From: Flammeovirgaceae bacterium
Lineage (GTDB): Bacteria > Bacteroidota > Bacteroidia > Cytophagales > Cyclobacteriaceae
Direction: 5' to 3'
Assembly: GCA_016712035.1 (NCBI GenBank)
Contig: JADJRT010000009.1
Location: 124,001 to 188,000 of the forward strand
DNA: 64,000 nucleotides
Shown here: positions 38,076 to 48,302 of the stretch, in pieces
How positions within the stretch are numbered: position 1 is the first letter of the stretch
How the letters are laid out: the number at the start of each line of letters is the position of its first letter
Notes under the pieces: model-generated
The model's database searches: none
What the model saw: only the letters and a program-made list of their open reading frames with translations
What the model was told of the DNA's origin: nothing
Translations under genes and position numbers: made by a program

Positions 38076-38602
38076 AAAAAATTATTACGATCTTCGTTCT
38101 GTGTTTCCCGCTTATTGGTTTTGCCCAAAACAAAGTAAGTCCGGTTGTTAAAAACTATGGGGGCATTTTTGAAATTCCTTATGCCGATGAAAAACCCGAT
38201 CCAACCCTTGATTACAAAATTGTTATTGAAGTTGTATCCAATACCGATAAGTATGATTCTATCAACTGGCCGCTGTTTAATGTAGCACGTCTGTTAAACC
38301 TGCATGTAACGGGGGGGGTGCCCAAGGAAAAAATTCAGGTTGTAGTGGTAATCCATGGAGGCGCGGCATTCACAGTAATGAACAATGAAGCCTACAAAGC
38401 TAAATACGGAGTGGATAACCCAAATCTAAATTTGTATCAGGAGTTGCAACAAGCGGGTGTAAAAATGTTTGTTTGTGGTCAGTCGTTGATCGCCAGAAAA
38501 ATTGATCGGCTTAAAATGGTGCCCGAGGTGAAGATTGCCACCTCTGCGCTAACAACACTTACCACGTATCAGCTAAAAGGACATGCGTTGTTGAAGTTCT
38601 GA
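38072..38602 (+). CDS. Secreted DsrE-family protein
   Basis: 176 residues with signal peptide (IFVLCFPLIGFAQ). The DsrE/DsrF-like fold is visible in YKIVIEVVSNTDKYDSINWPLFNVARLLNLHV, IQVVVVIHGGAAFTVMNNEAYKAKYG and QQAGVKMFVCGQSLIAR, where the Cys of MFVCGQS is the candidate sulfur-carrying residue. DsrE proteins handle protein-bound sulfane sulfur. Coupled to the TauE/SafE exporter, so a sulfur role is likely. Confidence 0.88.
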   Translation: MKKIITIFVLCFPLIGFAQNKVSPVVKNYGGIFEIPYADEKPDPTLDYKIVIEVVSNTDKYDSINWPLFNVARLLNLHVTGGVPKEKIQVVVVIHGGAAFTVMNNEAYKAKYGVDNPNLNLYQELQQAGVKMFVCGQSLIARKIDRLKMVPEVKIATSALTTLTTYQLKGHALLKF

Positions 38603-38646
38603 GTTTTTGATATGCCAGATAAGCATACAAATGGGCGGGATCAAAA

Positions 38647-41600
38647 TTATTTTTTTATCGTCAGGTAGCCTGATAAATTCTCTCCACTACTTAGCAATTC
38701 CACATTATAGAAATAAACTCCACTCGGTAGTTCATTGCCATTGTTTTGTTTTCCTTCAAATCTTTTCTCAGGTAGAGCAGAGTTGTAATCTTCCATTTCA
38801 AACACTTTATCGCCCCACCGGTTATAGATACTCACTTTGTTTTCGGGTTCAAGAAATTGAATGTTTTCAATGAAGAAAAAATCATTATTTCCATCGCCAT
38901 TTGGTGACATGCCATTGTACACTATAATCTCACCGGCTATTTCTATCTGTAAATCGATTTGTGAACATGCACCTAGTAAATCACAAACCTCGATCGTTAA
39001 CATATCAGTCCCAGTAAATGTTGTGTTGGAGTAATCTATTTGCAATATAGCGTTAGCTAAAGTAGCTGCCGCCCCGCTTTGAGGCTGTTGAATAATTGAA
39101 AAACTGGTTGGATCTAGATTGCCATCAGGATCAGACACGATGTCGGTTAGTGTAAGTGTGACAAACCCATTAATCACAGATGTTAGGGTAGTTGGGTTAA
39201 AGACAGGTGGTTGATTGATACCAATTATTGTTCCTGTTATTGTAAAAACAAATGTAGACTCATCCGAGTCATCACTTTCAATTGTCATAGTTTCAGTAAA
39301 GGTGCCTCCCATAGCACCACTTAAACTTACATCGAACATGGGGCTCGGTTCATCAAACTTTGATACTGTTGGAATTGTTGAGGTGATAGTAAACGCAGTA
39401 CCCGTAATAGAGATATTGGATATATTTAGAGCTGCTGATCCACCATTTCCGATTGAGAACTGAAGTGTGATATCTGTCCCTTGGTTTGTGGAACCAAAAT
39501 CAACTGCAGCCAATTGCCCATCGAGTATTTCAGCGAGACCTTGAAATACTTCTATTTCTGGCTCGGGAGCTGCAGAAATATCACCCGTAATGGGGAAACT
39601 GAAATTGGGTTCATCTACATCGTCACTTGTAATGGTTATCGTCTCCGTAAACGTATTAATGATCGCACCAGTTAGCAGGATGTCGATCGTAACAGTGTTG
39701 CCTGTATTTACGATTGCTGCAGTTGCGGACAAGATGCTAAAGGAAGTGCCCGTTACGGTGATGTTAGATATATTTAAAGTGGCCGGGCCAATATTCTCAA
39801 TTGTAATTTGCTGAGTAAGGCCTACGCCAATGGTACCGGTGCCAAGGTTATAAGCAGTTATTTGTCCATCGAATATTGGTGATCCACTCGTGTCTGGTCC
39901 TCCGTAGACCGCAATTTCAGGCTCTGCTATAAGTCTGATATCACCAGTTATTGAAAAATCAAATGAGGATTCATCGGCATCGTCACTGACGATCGTAAGT
40001 ATCTCAGTAAAGATCCCAATTGCGCCACCGCTCAATTGCACGTCAATCGTTTCTGAATTGCCAGGCAGGATAGTATAGGAGGCTGGAGAAAGTAAGGTAA
40101 ATGCGCTACCGCTTATCGTAATGTTTGAAACTACAATGTTGGCTGCCCCCTGATTTTCAATCGTGAATTGTTTGATGATGTCGCTGCCTAATACACCAAT
40201 TCCAAAATCTGAAGCAGCTACCTGACCATCCGAAAGTTCAGTACCGGTATTGTTTGGTCCTTCGAAGGCTGCTATTTCCCCTGCAGGGCATTGAAGTCCT
40301 CCATCAGAAAATGTCCATCCGTATGTGGCAGTGAGTGCTGCTCGAGCGGGCCCGCTTGTGCAATAGAATACGTTGAAACCTCCAAAGGTTACACCTGTCT
40401 GCAGCGGACCAGGAAGTGCGGCCCAGCCAATAATTGTTTGGTCATATTTGTCGACAGATATTCCTGAATTACTAAACATGGCTGTCATTGCTTGCACATT
40501 CGATACATCCCATGCCCCGAGACTTTGATCGAATGCAAGCGTAAGGTTAAACATACCACTCATGTTGATCACGCTAGTAACATCCCAGGCGCTAAGGTCC
40601 TGATTAAAAGCGTTGGCATTTGAAAACATGTTTCCCATAAAGCCAACATTACTCACATCCCACATCCCAATATCCTGATTGAACACTTGAGCGCTTGTAA
40701 ACATAGCCGACATGTCGGTAACACCACTCACATCCCACATGTCTATTGGTTGATTGAAGACTGCACCGGAAAAGGTGGTACTCATATTAGAAATGTTACT
40801 AACATCCCAAGTATTGATGTTCTGATTGAACTGTGAAAACGTGAACATACCACTGATAGTCGTGACGCTTGTTAAGTCCCACATACTTATATCTTGATTA
40901 AAGGGAGTGAAAGCAAATAGCGAATTCATGTTAGTGACGCTACTCACGTCCCATCCGCCAATGGGTTGATCAAATGAGCTTGCATTTCGAAACATGGAGT
41001 TCATGTTCGTGACACTGCTTACATTCCAATTACCAACAGGTCCATTAAACGAATCTGCTCCATTGAACATGGAGATCATAGTAGTGACGTTACTTACATT
41101 CCAGCTATCTAGATTTTGGTTGAAATCATCAGCTTCGGCAAACATGGAATTCATGTTGGTGACGCTACTCACATTCCATCCATCAAGGGGTTGATTAAAA
41201 TCGCGTGCAGAGCTAAACATTTCTGCCATGTTTGTGACCTTACTCACGTTCCAACCTCCAATAGGTTGATTGAAGGCTCCTGCTACCTGGAACATCCTGA
41301 ACATAGTGTTGACGTTTCCCACATTCCATCCCCCAATCGGCTGATTGAATGCATTGCAAAACACAAACATTTCAGTCATATCGGTTACATTCTGAGTATT
41401 CCACGTGGATAGGTTTCCATTAAAGGCAAAGGCATTTCGAAACATCGAAATCATAGTGGTCACATTGCTCACGTTCCAATTGTTTAGGTCCTGATTGAAA
41501 ACATCCGCACTAAAAAACATTGAATTCATGTTGGTGACGTTTCCCACGTTCCAATTGTTGACTGGTTGATTAAATGAATCTGCATCGCGAAACATCGAAT

Positions 41601-42135
41601 TCATATCCATCACATTGCTGACATCCCAACCGTCAATATTATCATTCATCACTGTGGCACCCTGGAACATGGAAGACATGTTGGTGACGATCGAGAGGTT
41701 TGGCGCATCTGGGGCAGGTATACTGAGATTTGAACACCCTCGAAATGCATCAGCCATCGAATCCCATACTTGGCCTCCCCACTGCTCAACTGTTAAAATT
41801 TTTCTCCTATCACCACCTCCGTTAAAGTATATACGCGGAAAAACACCAGTTATAGTGACTGTATAGGTGCCTGCTACTCCATAATCATGAGTAATGTTGC
41901 CACTTACATTATTATCTGAGGTCAGATCTCCCCAATCTACATTATAGTTATAAGTACTTCCTCCATTCGTTGGTATGGTTATCTGCGTTGTACCTGATGA
42001 GCCAGGGTTATCCGTTTTCCATGCAGTGATGAAGGCCTGCGCATTAATAAGGAATGGGACTACACACAAAAGAAATAGAATACTTATCCGTTTGGTTGAT
42101 TGTAACAATTCCGCAAGAATGACAAGAGGCCTCAT
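38647..42135 (-). CDS. BspA-type (DUF285) repeat surface protein with choice-of-anchor D and T9SS domains
   Basis: 1162 residues. Signal peptide (FLLCVVPFLINA), then a PKD-like segment (YNVDWGDLTSDNNVSGNITHDYGVAGTYTVTI), then about 17 tandem 24-25-residue repeats (MF..A..FNQ.I..WDVSNVTNM type, residues about 140-565). Three choice-of-anchor D domains (each with SDDxDE and ending FSITG-like) follow around 625-960, then an Ig-like domain (NQPPVFNPTTL). The C-terminal gliding-motility/T9SS domain (MSPNGDGNNDFFFIENI, VSIYNRWGDKVFEM, SGVYFYNV) ends it. Such repeats are probably adhesive. Frame intact despite 3.5 kb length. Confidence 0.93.
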   Translation of the reverse strand: MRPLVILAELLQSTKRISILFLLCVVPFLINAQAFITAWKTDNPGSSGTTQITIPTNGGSTYNYNVDWGDLTSDNNVSGNITHDYGVAGTYTVTITGVFPRIYFNGGGDRRKILTVEQWGGQVWDSMADAFRGCSNLSIPAPDAPNLSIVTNMSSMFQGATVMNDNIDGWDVSNVMDMNSMFRDADSFNQPVNNWNVGNVTNMNSMFFSADVFNQDLNNWNVSNVTTMISMFRNAFAFNGNLSTWNTQNVTDMTEMFVFCNAFNQPIGGWNVGNVNTMFRMFQVAGAFNQPIGGWNVSKVTNMAEMFSSARDFNQPLDGWNVSSVTNMNSMFAEADDFNQNLDSWNVSNVTTMISMFNGADSFNGPVGNWNVSSVTNMNSMFRNASSFDQPIGGWDVSSVTNMNSLFAFTPFNQDISMWDLTSVTTISGMFTFSQFNQNINTWDVSNISNMSTTFSGAVFNQPIDMWDVSGVTDMSAMFTSAQVFNQDIGMWDVSNVGFMGNMFSNANAFNQDLSAWDVTSVINMSGMFNLTLAFDQSLGAWDVSNVQAMTAMFSNSGISVDKYDQTIIGWAALPGPLQTGVTFGGFNVFYCTSGPARAALTATYGWTFSDGGLQCPAGEIAAFEGPNNTGTELSDGQVAASDFGIGVLGSDIIKQFTIENQGAANIVVSNITISGSAFTLLSPASYTILPGNSETIDVQLSGGAIGIFTEILTIVSDDADESSFDFSITGDIRLIAEPEIAVYGGPDTSGSPIFDGQITAYNLGTGTIGVGLTQQITIENIGPATLNISNITVTGTSFSILSATAAIVNTGNTVTIDILLTGAIINTFTETITITSDDVDEPNFSFPITGDISAAPEPEIEVFQGLAEILDGQLAAVDFGSTNQGTDITLQFSIGNGGSAALNISNISITGTAFTITSTIPTVSKFDEPSPMFDVSLSGAMGGTFTETMTIESDDSDESTFVFTITGTIIGINQPPVFNPTTLTSVINGFVTLTLTDIVSDPDGNLDPTSFSIIQQPQSGAAATLANAILQIDYSNTTFTGTDMLTIEVCDLLGACSQIDLQIEIAGEIIVYNGMSPNGDGNNDFFFIENIQFLEPENKVSIYNRWGDKVFEMEDYNSALPEKRFEGKQNNGNELPSGVYFYNVELLSSGENLSGYLTIKK

Positions 42136-42370
42136 GTCTTAAAATTTCGTCAGTGTTTAATCACTAAAAATCGGGATTTAAGCTGAGAAAATTTACTAAA
42201 AGTTGTATTAATTGAGAGTGAAGTTTTAAAATGCGGAATACAAGGCTAACTACCGAGTAGATAATCCTATCCTAAAATTATAAATTAAATCAAGCTTGTG
42301 TAAAGTGTTTGTGCGTGGTCAATCTTGATTGCTTGCAAGATCAATTGTTAAGAGGGTGTCTGATATGAAG

Positions 42371-43554
42371 TTATTTTTTATCAAGATCAATAAATTTTCC
42401 TTCTTCTATTTTTCCATCCTTAATAGTATAAAGCGTTACACCAGAAGGGCGCACTTCATCTCTTGTTCGGATCGACTCTACAACAGCAGCAGTTTGTTCA
42501 AAGCGTATTTTGTGGGCATTCGTTTCGTACCAAAACACCTGTCGGGTGTGATTGTGTCGGATAATGCCATGGGGTATGGGTGCTGCTTCAAAATTAAATT
42601 AATAATTTCTTGTGCATTGGATACTACATGCCTGTATTGAATTACACCTTGTTCACGCTCCAGCGTACGGCCCGGTCCGGTTTCTGTATAAGGTTCCATA
42701 CTCAAACTTCCAGAGAAAAAAGGAATGTGATTAAAAGTAATGACTGGCATGGTATTCGGCACTGCGGCCAGATCTTCCTTTAACCAAGTAAGCTGTACGG
42801 AATCTACATGCCCATAATACCATAGGTCTTCAAAGTCCACATCATCAAGACCAACAAAGTGAATTCCACCATAATTAAAAGAATAATAGTTAGGCCCAAT
42901 GTGGTGGTGATACATCTTTTTCCCGTAAAGGGGATTTGTTTTACTTACCAATGAAAGGTGTCGCTCAATGCCAAAGATTTCGTGATTGCCGGGTACACTC
43001 CATACAGGCACCGTGAATTTGCCTATCTCCTTTTTATAAAGCTCATAATATCCGGAGGCTTCCTTTTCTGAAACCCGTAAAGCATCTTTTACTAAATCAC
43101 CTGTAACCAGCATAAAGTCAGGTTGGGAAGCGTTAACAATATCCCGTAACTTCTGTATTCTATCTAAACTCTTTTCACTGATGTGTGTGTCAGACGCATG
43201 GATAAATGAAAACGAAGTAGGATTTGCTGTGCTGACAAGTGCAAAGTCGAGCGAAGTATTTTCCGGTTTTATTTTTTGCCACCAGTCCGTGGTATAAAAT
43301 CCGGCCGGCTGACTGATCATAACAAAACCAAATCCTTTTGAGTTATTGATTTCATATTTCCCCTGCACATCTGTTTTTACAACCTGTATCTGATCGGACA
43401 CCGCCACGCCTGCAATACCGGGTTCGTTTGTATCGCGTTCCCCGTTTTTATTTTTGTCGTGATAGACAACACCATAGATTTTATTCGCCTGTAAACTCCA
43501 ACCACTGACTGTGATCAGAAGAAAAATGCTCACTACATAGAGTTTTTTGTTCAT
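42371..43554 (-). CDS. Secreted calcineurin-like metallophosphoesterase (one frameshift)
   Basis: About 394 residues. Signal peptide, then a SdrD-B-like N-terminal domain (YGVVYHDKNKNGERDTNEPGIAGVAVSD). The phosphoesterase motifs follow: IHASDTHI (D.H), LVTGDLVKD (GD), SVPGNHE (GNHE), FNHIPFF, and a final GHNH. The last is split: a G is missing near 42543, so the frame turns to a false stop at 42478; the corrected frame continues HTRQVFWYETNAHKIRFEQTAAVVESIRTRDEV and stops at 42371. Substrate unknown. Confidence 0.9.
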
Positions 43555-43651
43555 ATCAATTGAATAAGGCTTTAATATACAAAATCAGTAAATTGGATTG
43601 GTCGTTATTTGGCTAATCCTTCCTATTTTGCCGACTTAAGGGATTCTTAAA

Positions 43652-46099
43652 ATGAAAAAAATTCGCTTTTCAGATCATACACTTCCGCACCTGACCGCGG
43701 TTATTGTTTTTTTGATTGTAACCATCCTGTTTTTTAATCCGGTGTTCTTTGATAACAAAGCCCTGCAACAAGGCGATATTGAACAATGGAGTGGTTCATC
43801 TAAAGAACTGCGTGATTATCGCGAACAAACCGGTGATGAAGGCCTGTGGGCGGGTACTATGTTTTCGGGTATGCCCGCTTATTTGGTGAATTTAAAATGG
43901 AGCGATGGGGCTGTTATCACCATGAAAAAAGTTTTATCAGTCTTTCTTCCACATCCGGTCTCTAATATTTTTCTGGCTTTTGTTTGCTACTACATCCTTC
44001 TTTTATCGTTTCGCATCCGGCCGTGGTTTGCTATTGCCGGTGCCTTGGCGTTTGGACTTTCTTCATACATGATTATTGGCTTGTCGGCCGGGCACAATGC
44101 GCGTATTGGTGCCATCGCTTTTATGACGTTAGCTTTTGCCGGTATCCATCTTGCCTTTACAGGAAAACGAATTTTAGGTTTTGGGATTACTGCTTTAGGC
44201 ATGGCGCTTCATTTAAGGGAGAATCACTTACAGATTACGTACTATCTGATGTTGATTGTGCTCGTGTATGGTCTGGTGCATTTGATACTCGCGATTCAAG
44301 CAAAGAAGATTGGTGAATTTTTTAAAACTATTTTAATTTTAGTGCCAGCCGTGATGCTGGCAGCGGGAACGTTCTTCGGACAGTTTTGGGCTATTACGGA
44401 ATACACCCGTTATTCCATTCGTGGTCCTTCCGAAATAGCGACAACAAAAAGCGAAGCCGATACTAAAGGATTATCAAAGTCATATGCCTTTCAATATCGC
44501 TATGGCATTTGGGAACCGATGACTCTGTTCATTCCTAATTTTTATGGTGGCAGTAGCATGAATTTGTTGGCAGCCGATCAATCGAGCAATACCTATAAGT
44601 CGCTTAGTCAGGCTGGTGATAATGAAACCGCCAATCAAATGGCAAACTATGCACGAGGTTATTGGGGCCCGCAGGATTTTACAGTGGGTGCTTACTATGC
44701 CGGAGCTATTATTTGTTTTCTATTTCTTGTCGGAATTGTATTCGCAGAGAAAAAATATGTATGGTGGTTAGTACCGTTGAGTGTATTGAGTTTGATGCTG
44801 AGTTGGGGTGACAGCTTCTCGAGTTTCAATTATTTTATGTTCGATTATTTTCCGGGTTATAATAAGTTTCGCTCCGTAAACTTTGCGTTGGTTATTATTC
44901 TTTTCGCCATGCCCTTGTTAGGGATGTTAGGGTTGGAAAGTTTGCTGGCTAAAGGATGGAGCAAGGAAACGCAGAAGAAATTGCTCTGGCCTGTATCTAT
45001 TGCGCTTGGCGCTTGTCTGATTTTTATTGCGGTTGGTGGGTTTGGAAGTTTCCTTAAACCCGAGGAGGCACAGCTACCGGTGTGGTTTAGAAATGCAGTA
45101 CAGAAAGACCGGATAGCTTTATTGCGATCTGATGCGTGGCGAAGTTTGATATTGATCGTTCTGTTTTCGGCTGCTATTTTTTCTTTACTGAAAAATTATC
45201 TGAAACCGGTAATTGTCTATCCGTTATTGGTTGTACTGATCTGGTTTGATCTGGGCTTTGTAAACACCCGCTATTTCACTAAAGACAATTATAAACGAAA
45301 GCGCGAAAATTCATTTTCACAACCAACCGCTGCCGATCAGGAAATCTTAAAAGACAAAGGCTATTACCGCGTTTATAATATACAGAACCCTATGGCTGAA
45401 GCGCGCACTTCGTTTTTCCATAACTCGTTGGGCGGTTATCATGGCGCAAAACTGAGACGCTATCAGGATTTGTATGATTCAGTAATCTCAAAAAACACAC
45501 AACAATTGTTTGAGGACTTTCAAAAAGGTGTGCCACGTTTTGAGACATATAATGCGCTGAATTTGTTGAACGCCAAATACTTTGTTTATGGTCCCGACAA
45601 AGAAAACGTAATCCTTAATCCGAATGCTTATGGTAATGCATGGTTTGTGAAGGAAGTGATGCCTGTAAAATCTCCGGCTGAAGAGCTAATGAAAGTTGGG
45701 GAGATCAAAACAAAAGAAGTTGCTGTAATGAGCAGTCAACAGTCAACAGTCGACAGTCAACAGTTAGCAGTTGACAGTTCAGCCACTATTTCACTTGCTG
45801 ATCACAAACCTCCGTACCTAAAATATGAGTCGGAATCTTCAAGTAAAGGAATAATTGTATTCTCAGAAATCTATTATCCAAAAGGGTGGCATGCATTTAT
45901 TGATGGCAATGAAGTTCCGATACTGCGCGCAAATTATATTCTTCGGGCGTTAGAAGTCCCGGCTGGCAAACACGTGATTGAATTTAAGTTTGAACCCAGG
46001 CCTTATGTAATAGGTAATAAAGTCACGATGGCTTCGGGTTGGCTTTTATTGCTCGTAGTCGTTGGTAGTGTAGGATGGAGCATTAGAAATCCGGAATAG
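43652..46099 (+). CDS. YfhO-family multi-spanning membrane protein
   Basis: 815 residues with roughly a dozen transmembrane helices, starting MKKIRFSDHTLPHLTAVIVFLIVTILFF. It resembles the YfhO family: early loop ending LPGY-like SGMPAYLVN, VNFALVIILFAMPLLGM, and a C-terminal periplasmic part with SEIYYPKGWHAFIDGNEVPILRANYILRALEVPAGKHVIEF. YfhO members are implicated in glycosylation of cell-wall polymers in Firmicutes; here the role is unknown. A 7-bp tandem repeat adds the sequence QQSTVDSQQLAVDS near residue 695, which looks inserted. Confidence 0.88.
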   Translation: MKKIRFSDHTLPHLTAVIVFLIVTILFFNPVFFDNKALQQGDIEQWSGSSKELRDYREQTGDEGLWAGTMFSGMPAYLVNLKWSDGAVITMKKVLSVFLPHPVSNIFLAFVCYYILLLSFRIRPWFAIAGALAFGLSSYMIIGLSAGHNARIGAIAFMTLAFAGIHLAFTGKRILGFGITALGMALHLRENHLQITYYLMLIVLVYGLVHLILAIQAKKIGEFFKTILILVPAVMLAAGTFFGQFWAITEYTRYSIRGPSEIATTKSEADTKGLSKSYAFQYRYGIWEPMTLFIPNFYGGSSMNLLAADQSSNTYKSLSQAGDNETANQMANYARGYWGPQDFTVGAYYAGAIICFLFLVGIVFAEKKYVWWLVPLSVLSLMLSWGDSFSSFNYFMFDYFPGYNKFRSVNFALVIILFAMPLLGMLGLESLLAKGWSKETQKKLLWPVSIALGACLIFIAVGGFGSFLKPEEAQLPVWFRNAVQKDRIALLRSDAWRSLILIVLFSAAIFSLLKNYLKPVIVYPLLVVLIWFDLGFVNTRYFTKDNYKRKRENSFSQPTAADQEILKDKGYYRVYNIQNPMAEARTSFFHNSLGGYHGAKLRRYQDLYDSVISKNTQQLFEDFQKGVPRFETYNALNLLNAKYFVYGPDKENVILNPNAYGNAWFVKEVMPVKSPAEELMKVGEIKTKEVAVMSSQQSTVDSQQLAVDSSATISLADHKPPYLKYESESSSKGIIVFSEIYYPKGWHAFIDGNEVPILRANYILRALEVPAGKHVIEFKFEPRPYVIGNKVTMASGWLLLLVVVGSVGWSIRNPE
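45731..45779. repeat. Heptameric tandem repeat inside the YfhO coding region
   Basis: Seven-base units run CAGTCAA CAGTCAA CAGTCGA CAGTCAA CAGTTAG CAGTTGA CAGTT. Because 7 is not a multiple of 3, three units make one 21-bp/7-residue period, giving the protein repeat QQSTVDS-QQLAVDS. The frame is kept. The periodicity resembles the intergenic repeats at 20599 and 21755. Confidence 0.7.
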
Positions 46100-46103
46100 C
46101 CAA

Positions 46104-48302
46104 ATGGTTGAGCCCGATGACAGGAATCCCATATTTGAATTAGCGGATGATTTCGTTAACCGCACTTCGCGATCAATCTTTCTTACCGGCAAAGCGGGCT
46201 CGGGTAAAACAACGTTTCTAAAACACATTGTTAAAACGACTACCAAAAAATGTGTAGTCGTTGCACCTACAGGGGTTGCCGCCATTAACGCTGGTGGCGT
46301 AACTATGCACTCCTTTTTTCAATTACCCTTTGGACCGTATCTGCCTGGTTCGCAAAGTAAATTCAATGGTGTAGAAATATCTGATAAGCACAGCCTTTTT
46401 AAAAACATTCGCTTCAGTCGCGATAAGCGCGAATTGCTTCGTGAATTGGAATTGCTGATTATTGATGAAGTAAGCATGGTTCGTTGCGATATGCTCGATG
46501 CCATGGATGTTATTCTCCGACAATTCAGAAAAAGATTCAATGAGCCATTCGGTGGCGTACAGGTTTTATACATCGGTGATTTATATCAGCTGCCGCCCGT
46601 TGCTAAAACGGAGGAATGGGAAATTTTGAAAGAGCATTATCAAAGTCCGTTTTTCTTTCATGCGCACGCAGCACTTGAAGCACAGCCTCTCTATATTGAG
46701 TTGAAAAAGATCTACCGGCAAAGCGATCCGCAGTTTATTGAGTTATTGAACCGGGTTCGAAATAATAATATAACGCAGGAAGATTTGCAATTGCTGAATA
46801 GTCGCTATGAAGGTCGCTTTACACCGCCAGCATCGGAGAATTACATAACCCTTTGCACACATAATTATAAAGCAGATGCTGTTAACGCATCGGAGCTCGA
46901 AAAGCTCCCAGGCAAACTTCATCGCTTTCGAGGAATCATTGAGAAAGAATTTTCGGATAAAGCTTTGCCCACCGAAATGGAACTGCGATTAAAAGAAGGT
47001 GCTCAGGTGATCTTTATTAAAAACGATACCGAAGTGGAGCGCAGGTACTACAATGGAAAACTTGCTGTGGTGAGTAAGGTAAATGCAGATGCCATAGAAG
47101 TTACTTTTCCCGATACCCAATCAACTTTAGTTATCAATCAGGAGACCTGGCGAAATATTCGGTATACACTTAATCGGGAGACCGGAAAAGTAGACGAAGA
47201 AGAGATCGGTTCTTTTACACAATACCCAATACGATTGGCCTGGGCTATTACTATCCACAAAAGTCAGGGGCTTACTTTCCACAAAGCAGTTTTAGATGCG
47301 GGCAATTCATTTGCGGCTGGGCAGGTGTATGTGGCGTTAAGCCGATGCTCTACGTTTGAAGGGCTTATATTACAATCGCGCATCACGTTCGATAGTGTTT
47401 CAACCGATGCGCGGGTAATTGAATTTGCCCAACATGAGCAGGAAGCCGGGGAGTTGGAAGATTTATTAACGCATGAGCAGAAACAATTTTTGGCTGAAAA
47501 GTTAAAGCGCACGTTTGATTTTACCCAACTCGTTGAAGCATTGGAAAGTTTCAAACAAGATCAACTGGAAAAGAAGTCGCCCAAAACAAAATCAGCTTTG
47601 GCTTGGATTGATCCCTTGATTTTGGTGGCGAAGGAAAAGCACGAGGTCTTCCGGAAATTTCAACCAGAATTAGATCGCATTCTTAATGCAGTGCCGCAAG
47701 ATGGCACTGAAGCTCTTGTCGCTCGAATGCAAAAAGCAATCGCTTATTTTACTCAGGCTATCTTGAATGAAATGCTGACGCCCATCAAGCAACATGAAGA
47801 CTCGTTGGGTAAAGCGACCAAGGTTAAAAAATATCTTTGAAGTAGGTGCGTTGCGACAATTGATAGCAAACAAACTCAAAGCGATTCAACAAGCCCGTTT
47901 TGGTGAGACTACGTTCTATCAACCGACAGAAAAAGAAGCCGAAGTTCTTGAAACTTTTAAAAAGCCTGCTGTAAAAAAGAAAGAAAAAGAGAGAAGGGAA
48001 GTAGCCTTAAAGATACTCTGGCAGCCTTTCGCGATGGCCAGGATCAGAAGGCTATTGCCGAAACCCGAAACCTAGCCGAAAGTACTATAGAAGGACACTT
48101 GGCACAATTGGTGAAGTCAGGAAATATAAAAATTGAAGAACTTCTTTCTATAGAGAAAATAGAAATCATCAAAAAAGCCATAGAAGACACAACCGAAAGT
48201 TCTACAACGCCTGTTAAACAACGATTAGGTGATGACTATTCGTATGGCGAAATCAGAATGGTGGTAAATCATCTGGTCCGCGAAAAGGCCGCGAAAGATT
48301 GA
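46104..48302 (+). CDS. PIF1-like helicase with C-terminal helix-turn-helix domain (two frameshifts)
   Basis: About 730 residues. Superfamily 1B helicase: FLTGKAGSGKTTFLKHI (Walker A, about 27-36), VAPTGVAAINAGG, LLIIDEVSMVRCDMLDA (Walker B), the YIGDLYQLPPV motif III and the C-terminal TIHKSQGLTFHKAVLDAG plus VALSRCSTFEGL. After about residue 575 a charged linker and an HTH/RQC-like tail follow. That tail is split by shifts near 47835 and 48000: EVGALRQLIANKLKAIQQARFGETTFYQPTEKE, then SSLKDTLAAFRDGQDQKAIAETRNLAESTIEGHLAQL. It likely unwinds DNA/RNA hybrids or stalled forks. Confidence 0.88.

Noticed and set aside
39215..41866. Several plus-strand open frames opposite the BspA-repeat gene
   Set aside because: They mirror the repeats on the coding strand, lack typical starts and show no known domain.
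38647..42135. Regularly spaced 72-75-bp DNA repeats that could suggest a CRISPR or tandem satellite
   Set aside because: The period follows the 24-25-residue BspA protein repeats in one intact reading frame; no identical direct repeats or unique spacers.
42136..42370. Intergenic stretch after the metallophosphoesterase gene as a possible gene
   Set aside because: AT-rich with stops in all frames and no signal; no feature that I can support.
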